Shown here piece after piece: positions 44,275 through 55,135 of a stretch of DNA of 64,000 nt. The position numbers and the translations under genes were made by a program. The DNA is from Alentia gelatinosa. Its lineage: Eukaryota > Annelida > Polychaeta > Phyllodocida > Polynoidae. The stretch lies in the NCBI GenBank assembly GCA_950022655.1, contig OX465583.1, positions 12,237,298-12,301,297 on the forward strand, written 5' to 3'. The notes under the pieces are model-generated. The model made no database searches, had not been told where the DNA came from, and worked only from the letters and a program-made list of their open reading frames with translations. How positions within the stretch are numbered: position 1 is the stretch's first letter; each line of letters opens with the position of its first letter.

Positions 44275-44880
44275 ACCTTTAGGTATATCAGTAGAACCAT
44301 TTGCAGCCTTGTACAACACATCTGTTGAGTCAATTACCTTTTTTCCTACTGAATTGAAGGGGGCACAGGTTGTCCTGATGCTGAAGTCGAGTGACTTGAT
44401 ATCTATCAACAATTGGCATCCAATTTCACTTTTGAATATACCCAATAACGTCTGAGAAAAATTAATGCATGCAATCCTTTATGAATTAATCATTGACTCC
44501 AACATTTTGAACGACAGACTAAATTCTTAGGCCTAATTGAGGGACACCAGTTGCAATTCTCTTTCATTCAAAGGTACCTTTTGAAGGCCGAGGCAGTAGC
44601 GACTAAGTGGCCTGATGCTTCGTTGATTTCTTAAAGGCTTTCAACAGCATCCATCATAATCTCCTGCTAAAATTGCAAATGTTTCTGAAAATGCCCACAA
44701 AAAAGGTCAGGTGGATATGGAGTTACCAAGAAGGAAAGAAACAGCATGTATTTGTAAACCAAAGACATTCTGCATCTGCTGGCATATAAAACTTTAGAGT
44801 CCCACAAGAATCTGTCTTGGGTCCCCTTCTGTTCATTCTGTCTGTGACCGATCTGTTTGTTTGCTTGTTTGGGTAGTTTA
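44275..44880 (+). pseudogene. Decayed LINE reverse transcriptase fragment
   Basis: Readable RT blocks in order are VLMLKSSDLISINNWHPISL (motif 1/2 with W.PISLL), VDFLKAFNSIHHNLLLKL (the catalytic-region block AFDTVDH) and [16 protein letters not shown] (the [13 protein letters not shown] block). They lie in different frames with several stops. It is an old insertion directly right of the Ngaro-like element. Confidence 0.65.
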
Positions 44881-44884
44881 TCGT

Positions 44885-45030
44885 CCATTATGTTCTATTA
44901 GATTTACTTTTGGATTTGATCGAATCTATGAGATGAATTAAGGTAGAAATCTCACCCCTACACATTAACCAAGGTAAGAGTTCTTTTACTTCGCACACCA
45001 CATAGGCATGGTATGAGAAGGATTGAAAAA
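44885..45030 (-). mobile_element. SINE tail copy
   Basis: On the minus strand it matches 54990-55135: CCTTCTCATACCATG, GAAGTAAAAGAACTCT, GAGATTTCTACCT and AAATCTAATAGAACA. The tRNA-related head is missing. Confidence 0.6.
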
Positions 45031-45148
45031 AAGTACTGAAAAATATGGTTTTCTTCAATTCCTTGAAAATCAAGGACCGTAACCTATGAATTTTAAAACT
45101 TGAATGTATAGTACTACATCTGCCGATATATGTCCAGGAATCAAATTT

Positions 45149-45530
45149 TATCCTACCCCTAATAAAAAACGCCATAGGTTTAACATTGACTCAATGTATT
45201 TGACGGAGCGTTGAATAAAGTGTTATTTATGCACCGAGGTGAATAAAAAAACGGAACAATCAGGCACCAGATAACGAAAGTAGATCCAGCAGCATTGATA
45301 AATGTGGCCATCCTCCGGTAAGTGTCAACACGCTACTAACATGGATAAATACCAAATTTTCTCTGTATATCGGTAAGATGGGGTAGGATAAATACAAAAA
45401 CGAACTCGAGTTAGCCTTGTCAATGTTTATGCCACGATGGGCAGGTTGTGTATTACTACACGAGGCGTTAGCCCAGTGTAGTGAGTAGCAGACCTAACCA
45501 GAGGCTGACTCTCGTTTGGTTTCTACTGAT
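45149..45530 (+). mobile_element. Foldback element DDF-B, copy 2
   Basis: TATCCTACCCCTAATAAAAA start, CCATAGGTTTAACATTGAC core and GGGGTAGGATAAATAC inner end. The hairpin has the apex TACACGAGGCGTTAGCCCAGTGTA (about 45457-45480), with a GTTA loop. The outer arms AACGAACTCGAGTTAG and CTGACTCTCGTTTGG pair loosely. Confidence 0.7.
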
Positions 45531-45555
45531 TATTGTGGCTTTAATATGTGTGTAT

Positions 45556-45925
45556 TATCCTACCCCTAATAAAAAACGCCATAGGTTTAACATTGACTCA
45601 ATGTATTTGACATAGCGTTGGATAAAGTGTTATTTATGCACCGAGGTGAATAAAAAAACGGACCAATCAGAGACGAGATAACGAAAGTAGATCCGGCAGC
45701 ATTGATAACTACTAACATGGATAATTACAAATATTCTCTGTATATCGGTGAGATGGGGTAGGATAAATACGAAACTGAACTCAAGTTAGCCTTGTCAATG
45801 TTTATACTACTCTGGTCAGGTCTGCTACTCACTAAACTCGGCTAACGCTTCGTGTAGTAATACACAACCTGCCCATCGTGGCATAAACATTGACAAGGGT
45901 AACTCTCGTTTGGTTTCTACTAATT
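45556..45925 (+). mobile_element. Foldback element DDF-B, copy 3
   Basis: Near-tandem copy with a 19-bp deletion inside. Its hairpin is inverted relative to copy 2 at the apex: CTAACGCTTCGTGTAG rather than CTACACGAGGCGTTAG. That suggests the loop can invert, or that the two copies are recombinants. Confidence 0.7.
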
Positions 45926-46889
45926 ATTGAATTCTGCTACCATTTTCATTTATCAGCATATGAACATTTAAGCTATGAAGGGTCCCCCGGCAATCCATCC
46001 TCATCATGTATACAATATGAGAGGCTCTGAGTAGGACCAAGTAATGACATGGCCGACAAGAGCTTGTTTGCGATACAGTGGTGTCGTGTGTTATGGGATA
46101 ATATATCATATGCTTCCATCAGAACTGTACCTGATGTATTCCCTGTGTGTTATCATTTCATACACATATAGAATCAAACACTTCTGAGCTCTTGGAGAAA
46201 GAAAATCTATTTATAAACTGCTATCATCCTTACTTCCTATAGATCCTGCTCTTGCAATAAACGCGAGCTCGCAGGGTCCAATAATTCAAAGTCCATAGTA
46301 GCTGTTGCCATGGGAACGAGTTTCCATCAAAATGTGGAAGGGAAATCAATTATGATAAAGGGATTGCGCCTGATGGGCTTTACAGCTTCATAGTATAAAG
46401 CCGCAGGTCCCTGGAGATGATATCTACGTATGAAATGTTGATTGATGCCAAAATCTAAAAAATAGATGTGTCGTATTCTTGCACTAGCTTTAAGTGTTTA
46501 TTTTAATGGAAAGGCTTGTGTTAAAGGAAATCGATGGACAACAATATACTGCGTTTAGGTAAAGGCATATAGATTTATTACTATTTGAAGCCATGTTAAT
46601 AATTGATTCGTTTTAGAGATCATACAATAACATATCAGTGGCGCCCAATGATTATTCATATATGATTCACTGACATTGTACCTGCTGGTTTTTGTTAATA
46701 ATCAATACATGTTTTGGTACTTATATTCATTTACGAGAGGCTGCATATTTTAGGCATTGGGTATACATTATCTAAATAAGAAGAATCTCATCGAATAACA
46801 AAATCCATTGGACTCATTTGACTTGTACCGTGGTAATGCATGGTGATATACAATATCTATGATGTTTACATGGGAGTCCCATAGATTTA
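45926..46889. other. No gene seen
   Basis: AT-rich; no element ends, exons or hairpins recognised apart from scattered short AT palindromes. Confidence 0.4.
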
Positions 46890-47574
46890 GGCCCGGCGTC
46901 CACCTACTACGATATGGTTCCGATATGGTCTATTATCCTACCCCCAATATAAAATCCCATAGGCTTAACATTGACTTAACGTATGCGCCCGCATGTCGCA
47001 TACGGATAAAAAATCGCTCCTAGGAGTGTTCAAAAATTGGACCAATCAGAGATCAGTAGCTGAAAGTAGTTCCAAGCGCCTTCAGAGCAGCAAGGAGAGC
47101 TATATGGAGGACTTCAGAAAGTTTTTATCATGTTTTTTGTTATTATCCTCACATAAAAATAGCGTTCACAGGGGGTAGGATAAAATCAAAACCTTATTCG
47201 TTTTAATCTGGGCTCGTATGTGACTCCTGGAGTTTTGGCTCCGTATAGCACTCGGCTCCGCCTCGTGATATCACTACGCTAAACTCCAGTCATTGCATAC
47301 GGGAGCCCAGATTAAAACTCATCCGGTTTTACGATAAGATCCCCCGATAAAAAAATCGAAATCGCGTCGGAAGGTCACTTAATATCGGGGCAGTTGACCA
47401 TGTTTCTGCGATTAGACACCGATAAAAAAACCAATACAATGCGTATTGAATTGGCATGTCTAGACATATGTCTACGATTCTTTGCACCTTCCCGATATGT
47501 CTCCGATATTGACTTTTTGTATCGGAGCCATATCGGTAGGTCTAAATTTCTATCGTAGTAGGTGGACGCCGGGC
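46890..47574. mobile_element. PIF/Harbinger-like MITE, copy 2, with nested DDF-A
   Basis: Ends GGCCCGGCGTCCACCTACTA and TAGTAGGTGGACGCCGGGC with TTA on both sides. The inner blocks GGTTCCGATATGGTC and GACTTTTTGTATCGGAGCC match 11813-12093. The DDF-A variant at 46934-47336 is inserted near its left end, which accounts for the extra length. Confidence 0.7.
46934..47336 (+). mobile_element. Foldback element DDF-A variant (nested)
   Basis: Keeps the TATCCTACCCCCAATATAAA start, the CCATAGGCTTAACATTGAC core, GGGGTAGGATAAAATC and the final TTTTACGATA. The first palindrome is longer and different in sequence: GTATGCGCCCGCATGTCGCA instead of the GCCACGCTGACTGGC type. Apex CACTCGGCTCCGCCTCGTG (loop GGA on the other strand). 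Confidence 0.75.
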
Positions 47575-47790
47575 TTAAGACTAGATTCGTGTGAGAACGG
47601 CAGGATAATAATTTAACATGAGATGTCTGTTTACCAGTAGAACCGAATGTTTATCAATTATTTTGGACTTGATTTCCTTTTGTTCATTTTACAGTTTCAT
47701 TATTTCCCGATGAATTTCTATACCAATTTCCCATCCTGGAAATGTGATACATACATGGACAAATGAACATAATATATAAGCGTTTTGATA

Positions 47791-48057
47791 ACTCATCCCT
47801 GGTATTTTCCCCATGCACTTAACATTGGGAAATCGTATTCAACGCCCATGGAGTATTTAGAAAAAAATGTCACAAATGTTAGCCAGTTAATCAATGTGAG
47901 GGATAAGACAAATTCACAAATCTATTCAAATTTTAAGTCAGAGCTGGATTTGAATTGCTACGTAATTCATGCGGTTTTGCCTTGTGAATTACTATGCTAT
48001 TCAAACTCGATAGGATACGAGCTCTGACCGTAAGCTTTCATAGGTTTCCTCTATAGA
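47791..48057 (+). mobile_element. Foldback element DDF-D, copy 2
   Basis: ACTCATCCCTGG start, CCATGCACTTAACATTGGG core and AGGGATAAGACAAATTC inner end. The hairpin is GTCAGAGCTGGATTTG with its return; apex TTCATGCGGTTTTGCCTTGTGAA. Closely matches the 19.5-kb locus. Confidence 0.7.
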
Positions 48058-48627
48058 AATAAGCAAGACAAGGTCATAGAATAAAGTAAAGTGGGATACT
48101 ATCTCTCAAAGTTATAGTTGGCAGATAGTAAATGCACTATCTCTTCTGAACTAGGTCACAACTGTGATGACTCAGGGTAATTAAGGGATAAAACAATGTT
48201 TGAGACTCCATTATGTTTGATGGGTTCAGTCTGAGACGGGTGACTGAAATATCAGCCGATCTAAAATGCATTTTAGAGAGAGAGAAAAGAAAAGACATTT
48301 CACTTTCTGACTCTGTTTCTCTTTCTCTGTCGTAACACAGTACATCATAATACTAATATAATTACAACTTCGACAAAACAGTCATGACATTTCTAATTTA
48401 GAGGGAGTTATTAAATGAGACAAAACTCCTAATTTCCTCCATTACTGAAAAGCTCTTGATACTTTAAAGTAATTGTCAATTTACATTATTTACACCACCA
48501 GTCATACGTACCGTTGACGTTTTGATCAAACAGAAATCCATGGTGTTCACACGCCCTTGATTGCGAACACTGGGGTTCCTCATTTCAGACTAGCCTGCTC
48601 TGCTGAGTTTCCATTCAAATCATCTTC

Positions 48628-49020
48628 TTAACCCTTTCTGGCAGGGCAATGCCATATGGCATTCCCTGGCCATGGCAGGACAATGCCATATGGCATTCCC
48701 CTGGCCATAACAGGACAATGCCATATGGCATTCCCGTATGGAATGGATAAACCATTCTGTATTTGTTCCTTTGTAACTTTTAAAAAAATTATCGCAGAAT
48801 CATAACAATTATATGGCATATTAGGCTAGGTGTTGCCAGTAAACCTCAGAAATATCGGGAAGTTCTCATAAAAAATTACAAATTTACTGGAATTTTGAAA
48901 TTTGTAATTTCTTTTTATAATATTGACTACAAAAGCCAGCCATACAAAGCCCACAATTGGTTCTGGTGCCTGCTATAGTATGGATACATGGTGAATAATG
49001 TGTAGCTTTTGAAGGGTTAA
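48628..49020 (+). mobile_element. piggyBac-like element with palindrome array, copy 3
   Basis: TTAACCCTTTCTGGCAGGG at the left and TTTTGAAGGGTTAA at the right. Three AATGCCATATGGCATTCCC palindromes lie near the left end (48645-48735). The palindrome core GCCATATGGC differs from GCCTTGAGGC in the other copies while keeping dyad symmetry. Positions 48058-48627 show nothing. Confidence 0.65.
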
Positions 49021-49226
49021 CAGTGCTACTCCACATCTTCTACCTCCATGAACATGGTAACACACATGAGCTCCCTTTTTGGCATCTTGCAGACACACTC
49101 ACTAGCTTCCTTTGTCAATGTAGGTTGGTTTGTGATAGTTTACAGACCTCACCATAGCACAGTATTATCCACACCCCTTGTAGGTTGTCCTACAAGCTAG
49201 GGCATGCATAGTCATAGGGCAGACCT

Positions 49227-49587
49227 GGGACCTGTTTCCCCAGTTTCGTGACATGTCTGTGACACCAAACAGACATTGGGGTTGTCTAGTTTTGTGACAA
49301 CACAAGTCGCTGCCCTTAGGAAAAGACAGACCCCCAAACATAAGGATTAGACAAATCTACACATCATGGACCAGGGAGCTGTTTCAAAACGTGGGTTAAG
49401 TCTATGGTTTTGAAACAGCTCCCTGCTTCACTAGTTTAGTGACAAAGGTGTTAGACAGACATGAAAAGCGGCACCAACAGTGCAAGCAAGAACGGACAAA
49501 ACGAAGTCTAATGTCTAGTTCTTATGAAACTGGACAGACCATCTAGACACCATCTAGATATGTCACGAAACTAGTGAAACAGGTCCC
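49227..49587. mobile_element. TIR element (GGGACCTGTTTC family), copy 2
   Basis: Inverted relative to 26800-27165, with the same composite layout including the inner hairpin GGGAGCTGTTTCAAAACG (about 49374-49425). Ends GGGACCTGTTTC and ACTAGTGAAACAGGTCCC. Confidence 0.75.
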
Positions 49588-50170
49588 TGTTGTAAATTTA
49601 ATGATTAATAGTTGGTGAGATGCCCATGGTGAGCATTTTTCTTACAAATAGGGGTGTATATTTGGCCACAGAGTCATTAAGATATTCATTCCATTTCTTT
49701 CATTTGCTTCAGATGAGAAAAGGCCTGGCAGAAACATGTCCTCATTAATCAGAAATAGGAAGCTTTTCTAGTTGAACAACACTCTCTATTGTTACACTTC
49801 AAAGGTATATCAGATCATTTTCCTTGAAAAATAAAACCCATGTCATTTTCCTGAAAATTTGATATGATCATCTCGAAGTGTTGTGGAACACATATATCTA
49901 ACTTAAAAATTGGGGGTCACCGTGCTATTTTTCGATTTAGCCATTGGTATCATGATAATATTATGATAGAATATATAGAAATATATAAAAGTCGTTTTTA
50001 CGTAGTAAAACCCAGGTCATTTTCTCCAAACTTTCACAGAATATGATAGATGTATGGTACTACATATTTAGGTTTTGAAATTCACAGGTTGCTGTCCTTG
50101 TTTCTGAGAGAATTGATGGAAATTATATTTTTCAGTACATTTCCTAAGTACCGAATTTTCCCCGGCTGTT

Positions 50171-50337
50171 TAAGACCCTGCACCCACCAACGCCGATTCT
50201 GGTCCCGACAGGCCTTACGATTGACTTCACGATTGGAATCTAAAATTTGATTCATTGGCCATAGTGTTAGGTGTTTCTAATCGTAGGGTATCGGGAGGTC
50301 TATCGTGGTGCATCGGCGTAGGTGGGTGCAGGGTTAA
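50171..50337. mobile_element. Small TIR MITE (CCCTGCACCCACC ends)
   Basis: TTAAGACCCTGCACCCACC at the left and GGTGGGTGCAGGGTTAA at the right, so TTAA is present at both edges. Inside, AACGCCGAT pairs with ATCGGCGTA. Confidence 0.55.
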
Positions 50338-51586
50338 ACTCTTTCAGTTGGTGTGTGTATTCAGCTTTAACAGGATATCCATCTATTGCCATGGATGACC
50401 ATACTGCACTACGCATTAGTCCGAGATTATGTTACGGTTCTCAAATAAAGATGGTAGTTGTACTACTGTTATAAGGGTAAAACAGATGCGAGTTAAGACC
50501 GCTAGGTACTAAGCAAGATGGCGATAGCCGGAGTTATGAGTCAGAATGGATCCTCTGTATAAGGAAGTGAGTGGTCACGTGACCTGCTGATGTGAGTTGT
50601 AGAGGAGTATACCTCTGCTGTCGCTGCAGAGATCTGCAGTTGAGTACGAGGTCAAGATCTAGTAGAGAGCTGAGCAAAGCCACTCCTTGCTGGAGGACGG
50701 GTTTGATTCTAGGCACCGGAGGCTTCACTTGACACGGAGTGGAGTCGCCTATAGTGAACGATCATCGCATGATGCTACCGCCTCTGTGGGTAACTTACAG
50801 ACCGACGTGTAAGATACTACCTCTCAGTGGAGAGAACACAGAGAGGGTAAATAGCACTCATAAGAACTGAACATCTACTGGATTAAACATCAAGACACTG
50901 TGAACATATCGGATTAATTTGTGAACAATTACCATCAGTTCGTACACTACACTAAGGACAGACATGGATAATAGACAATAACCAGGAAATCATTACTCAA
51001 GAGTTTTATGGACAATGTTAAGATTGAATGACAATTCAGACATGCTTTGATATACTTGAGGTTGTACTATGACGCCAATCATAGGCTAAACTTGGGTCTG
51101 TATCTTTACTATGAGTTTCATGTAAACTGTGTGAAGATAGGTGGGCACTATGAAGATGTGGCTACACTACAGAATGTTTACGGATTGTTCTCAGGAAATT
51201 AAAGTTCCTAAACTGTACTTCATTAGCGCTGTTCAAGACTAAAGGCAATCATATTCTGAAGATACCTGACTAGCTTCCCACAATAGTCATTTGAACCTTA
51301 TTTAAATCCATACCAACGGTGCAATGTGTAATGTTTCTTTATCTGTTCAGTACATCCCCTGCCGTTAGGTATGCCACACTTTTTAATCTACTGTTTTTAT
51401 CATTTAAGAACAACCCCTTTGTAAGATATATAAAAGATTAGTGCTTTGATTGGGGTATCGTGCCATGGTTATGAGACAAGAAGTATTGACATTTTTCTAC
51501 TTTTAGTAAAAAAAAGTATTCAAAAGGATTATTGTTGCCATTTCTTGGTCTGCTTGGGTGGACAGAAATTATCAATCTGTTCCTCT
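50338..51586. other. No gene proven; GC-richer segment at 50.5-50.9 kb
   Basis: Contains CAAGATGGCGATAG (about 50514-50527), a start-codon context resembling a YY1-type site, with a 14-codon frame. GGTCACGTGACC (50571-50582) is a perfect E-box palindrome. It could be an untranslated exon or promoter, but nothing downstream confirms it. Confidence 0.3.
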
Positions 51587-51775
51587 CTTGGTTGCCTCGC
51601 CTCCTGGTGATGCAGACCAGATATGCTTGCACGCAAGCATAACTGAAGCGACCGGGGTGGGGAGTTAGCTCAGTGGTAAAGAGCACGGGATTTTGCTATA
51701 TCAAAGGCCAATCCTTCTCATACTATGTTTATGTGTTGTGGGAAGTAAAAGAACTCTTACCTCGGTAAATGTGAA
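51587..51775 (+). mobile_element. tRNA-derived SINE, internally deleted copy
   Basis: A roughly 70-bp hairpin leader (GGTTGCCTCGCCTCCTGGTG returning to GAAGCGACC) is followed by GGGGAGTTAGCTCAGTGGTA. That is a pol III A-box region like a tRNA 5' half. The tail blocks CAATCCTTCTCATACTATG and GAAGTAAAAGAACTCTTACC match the copy at 54793-55135. The middle is deleted. Confidence 0.6.
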
Positions 51776-52620
51776 GGAGTTTTTTTCTCCTGCTCGTTCT
51801 GAAAGGTATTGTATAATATTTTATTAATAGTGCCTTAGGGAATAATACCAGTCATTCCCAGTGCACCAACACAGAATTATTTCATACACAGATGACCTTT
51901 ATTAGAGCGTGCTTGTACGCAATATATGCATTGCCTAGAGGTTAGTGTGCTCACATACAGACTTCCAGCATACTGCAAATAAATTATCCCATCACTATCT
52001 ATATACTATTCAATGTGTTCTTGTGAAAGGAGAAGAAGGCCAATGTCTTAGAGGCATGCCCAGCTGACCATGACCAATCACTCAAGACTGAAATACCTCA
52101 TTGGCCTACTGGTGTTTGATTTGTTTGGATCCTAGTCTCAGGCAGTTATAGAAAGGGCAAGTTGATGGAGTGCAAGTGGGTTACAGAAATCTATACGTAG
52201 ACTGAATGTAACCCAAACCTTTTAATTGTCATTCATTTATAACTGCATATAACTCATACATCAATGATGAACATTCTATTTGCTCCTGGTTTTTTTATAT
52301 TATACAAAAGCATTTGCCGAAGAGGACCCTGATGCTTTAGATCCATGATGATCATTTACTGTCTGATGTCAGTAATAAAAATGATGCTTAATAGATCTGA
52401 TAATGGAGACAATGAGCTTGCCTTTATCATAACCCGACAGTGTAAACGCAGCAATATGACGCATGGGCCCTCATCATAGCTATCTTTGATATTGTTTGCA
52501 GTGCAAGGCTTTGTTTGGTACTATACTGCTCTGCTGAAAAACTGCTGATACAGCACATTCAATATTGACTCTGCATCGTGCATCCCCCCGCTGGGCTGGC
52601 GTATGGGGGGCTCTTCGAAG

Positions 52621-53229
52621 TTAACCCTTCAAGGGCGAATGATGCCTTGAGGCATCAACCAGCCCGGGGCGAATGATGCCTTGAGACATCAACCAGCCTG
52701 GGCGAATGATGCCTTGAGACGTCAACCAGCCCAGGGCGAATGATGCCTTGAGGCGTCAACCAGCCCGGGGCGAATGGTGCCTTGAGGCATCAACCAGCCC
52801 TGGGCGAATGGTGCCTTGAAGCATCAACCAGCCTGGGGCGAATGGTGCCTTGAGGCATCAACCAGCCTGGGCGAATGATGCCTTGAGGCATCAACCTGCC
52901 CGGGCGAATGATGCCTTGAGACATCAACCGGCCCAGGGCGAATGATGCCCTTAGGCATCCTTTCTCAAAAATGTACAGATTCGTTTTTAAAAAGAAAATA
53001 ATGGAGTAACATTAATCAATTTTTTCACAGAATGTAGATCTAAAACCATCATTAGTATATCTATTCTGAGAAAATAAAATATTTAGGATTATGTTTCATA
53101 TCACATGATTAAACACTCAAATCATGGGTTTTGACAAATATGTGACCATCCCCTAGTATCACAAACTGCCACCAGCACCCGTCCTTAAGGGGGTAGCTCG
53201 GCCGCAGGCACCCATCCTTAAAGGGTTAA
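52621..53229 (+). mobile_element. piggyBac-like element with palindrome array, copy 4
   Basis: TTAACCCTTCAAGGGCG at the left and CATCCTTAAAGGGTTAA at the right, with TTAA duplicated. It has the longest palindrome array of the four copies. The interior (TATGTTTCATATCACATGAT) matches 8941-9317. Confidence 0.75.
52633..52961 (+). repeat. Array of ten 33-35-bp units with GATGCCTTGAGGCATC palindrome
   Basis: Ten units of GGCGAATGATGCC, TTGAGGCATC and AACCAGCCC. Most differences are at single bases; GGTGCC for GATGCC in three adjacent units shows local unit-to-unit spread. Confidence 0.9.
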
Positions 53230-53704
53230 CACTGAGAGCCTCCAGAGTGTGGATAGAGACAGAGAGGCTTCCAATGGCTCCCGTTTAGGTCCCTTACATC
53301 TTATGCGGACCCAATCAGTGGACAAAGTGGATGCCAGGCGCGTTATTATGACTATAGATCTCCCACCTCGGCCCCTGGATAGACAGAGGTGTGAATGATC
53401 GGTCTAATTTACTGCTTATAACAAAAGGGCTCAGGTGAGAAAGAAAGCTGCAGAAAGCATATGGTATTTTCCATAGATGGCGTGTAGAGCCTATCCTTCT
53501 TGTATAAAAATGCATATGGCACGAAACAGCTTTATGTCACATATATTAAAGTTCTGAAAAATTCTGTTATTAAAAACTACGATGCTGATATCAAAAGATC
53601 TAAATGCCAATTACCAGGCTAAAGGGAGTGAGAAAAACGGCAGTGTTAGGAATTTTTAAACCGATCCAGATTGTAACAAGTAAAAACTCTTGATACTTAT
53701 TTTA

Positions 53705-54410
53705 ATAAGTTTGGAAGCGGCCAAATAGACCATATTTATACCAATTCTGGTTTCATTCCAGCAGGAGGAAATGTGAATGTTATTTTTACTGATCAAATTC
53801 CAATTTTTGCTGTTTGCAAAAAAAGAGAACAAGACTTGAACGAGTTAGAATTAGAATCAAGCACGCATTACCAATAAGCTATAAAATACTAAGCTAAACC
53901 AGCACATGAAAGAATACAAGTCTGACCCTAATATCGAATGTGTAGATAATAACGAACATTTAGTAAAGCACATTGAATGCTACCTTGATACAGGTTGTCC
54001 GGTCCGGAATTTTACTCTTGAAACGAAAGACAATATAGAACTAACCAAAGAAATTCGCACACTGATCAGCAAAAGGTCACAATTATTAAAAAGCTTGCAT
54101 GAAAACAATATCACAAATAGAAACGAACATCTAGCAAAAATTTGATGCCTCTCTAAAGACCTGAATAAGGATATTGGAAAGTAGAAAGCTAAGTCTGTCA
54201 CGCAGCACCTTTTTGGAAATTTGGAAACCCCTGACAACTAACAGACATGGAGATAACGTAAAAGGTATCAACAGTCTACATGAACTAAATACATATTTCA
54301 CTGAAATAGGCGCACCCTTGCCAACAAAATAGATCCAAACAATAATATGCTAAAAGAACATGCACCGACTATGAATGAGGATCTTCCAACACTAGACTTC
54401 TGGGGTGGAC
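53705..54410 (+). pseudogene. Decayed LINE fragment: endonuclease end to RT start
   Basis: QIDHIYTNSGFI and then TDQIPIFAVCKK match the end of the APE endonuclease (S.IDHI.TN, SDH). They are followed by an open frame with NEHLVKHIECYLDTG and LTKEIRTLISKRSQLL. That is the linker in which LINEs have W...EIR.LI.KR. Further on, ELNTYFTEIGA and LANKIDPNNN resemble the V..FF..IG..LA..I block before the RT. Stops and shifts abound. Confidence 0.6.
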
Positions 54411-54425
54411 AGCAATTAACAATCT

Positions 54426-54781
54426 GGGACCTGTTTCAGTAGTTTCGCGACATGTCTAGATGGCGTCTGTGACACCATACGGACAGAACAACATAAGTTG
54501 CGGCACTTAGGATAAGACAGACCCCAAACATGGTGTGTCCAGTTTCAAAGGTATTAGACACTTCCCATTAGGAATTACGTAATGAAACTTTAACACAAGT
54601 AAGGGATACATATAACCTATAATCGTGCCAAATATGAAGAAAATTGGCCAGTCCGATCCGTTGATATTCGACATCAATTGTGACATGCATTTTGAAACCC
54701 GACAAGCTGTTGCTTGCACTGTTGGTTCCGCTGTTGATGTCTGTCTAGACTTAATGTCACAAAACTACCGAAACAGGTCCC
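54426..54781. mobile_element. Chimeric TIR element (GGGACCTGTTTC ends)
   Basis: The ends match the 26.8 and 49.2 kb copies, but the middle (about 54545-54700) has TAATGAAACTTTAACACAAG, ATACATATAACCTATAATCG and AATATGAAGAAAATTGGCC. Those blocks are shared, inverted, with 30700-30790 inside a different TIR element. Confidence 0.65.
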
Positions 54782-54792
54782 AGTTCACCCTC

Positions 54793-55135
54793 TTGGTCGC
54801 CTCGCTTCCTCGTGGTGCAGACCTGATCTGCTTGCACACAAGCATAACAAAAGCGACCAGGGTGGGGAGTTAGCTCAGTGGTAAAGAGGACTGGACTTTT
54901 AATATCAAGGTTGTCAGACTTTGTTGATTGGGGTCCCACTGCAGCCACTTTTCTCCTTCACCCCCAGCAGTGGTAGATTTATTGCTATATCAATGGCCAA
55001 TCCTTCTCATACCATGTCTATGTGGTGTGGGAAGTAAAAGAACTCTCACCTCGGTAAATGTGTTGGAATGAGATTTCTACCTACATTCATCTCACAGATT
55101 TGGTCAAACCCAAAGTAAGTCTAATTGAACAAACT
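54793..55135 (+). mobile_element. tRNA-derived SINE, fullest copy
   Basis: Hairpin leader, then GGGGAGTTAGCTCAGTGGTA (A-box) with ACTGGACTTTTAA resembling a tRNA-Lys anticodon arm. The B-box is weak. A body of about 200 bp follows (CCCCCAGCAGTGGTAGATTT, CCTTCTCATACCATGTC) and a tail GTAAGTCTAATTGAACA. Three shortened copies lie at 44885-45030 (minus), 51587-51775 and 61495-61625. Positions 55136-55378 show nothing. Confidence 0.65.

Noticed and set aside
51658..51730. tRNA gene (GGGGAGTTAGCTCAGTGGTA)
   Set aside because: No complete cloverleaf or clear B-box; the same head occurs in the 54.8-kb SINE followed by a SINE body.
52633..52961. CRISPR-like array of 33-35-bp units
   Set aside because: Units are contiguous with no variable spacers, in an animal genome; it is a palindromic minisatellite inside a TTAA element.
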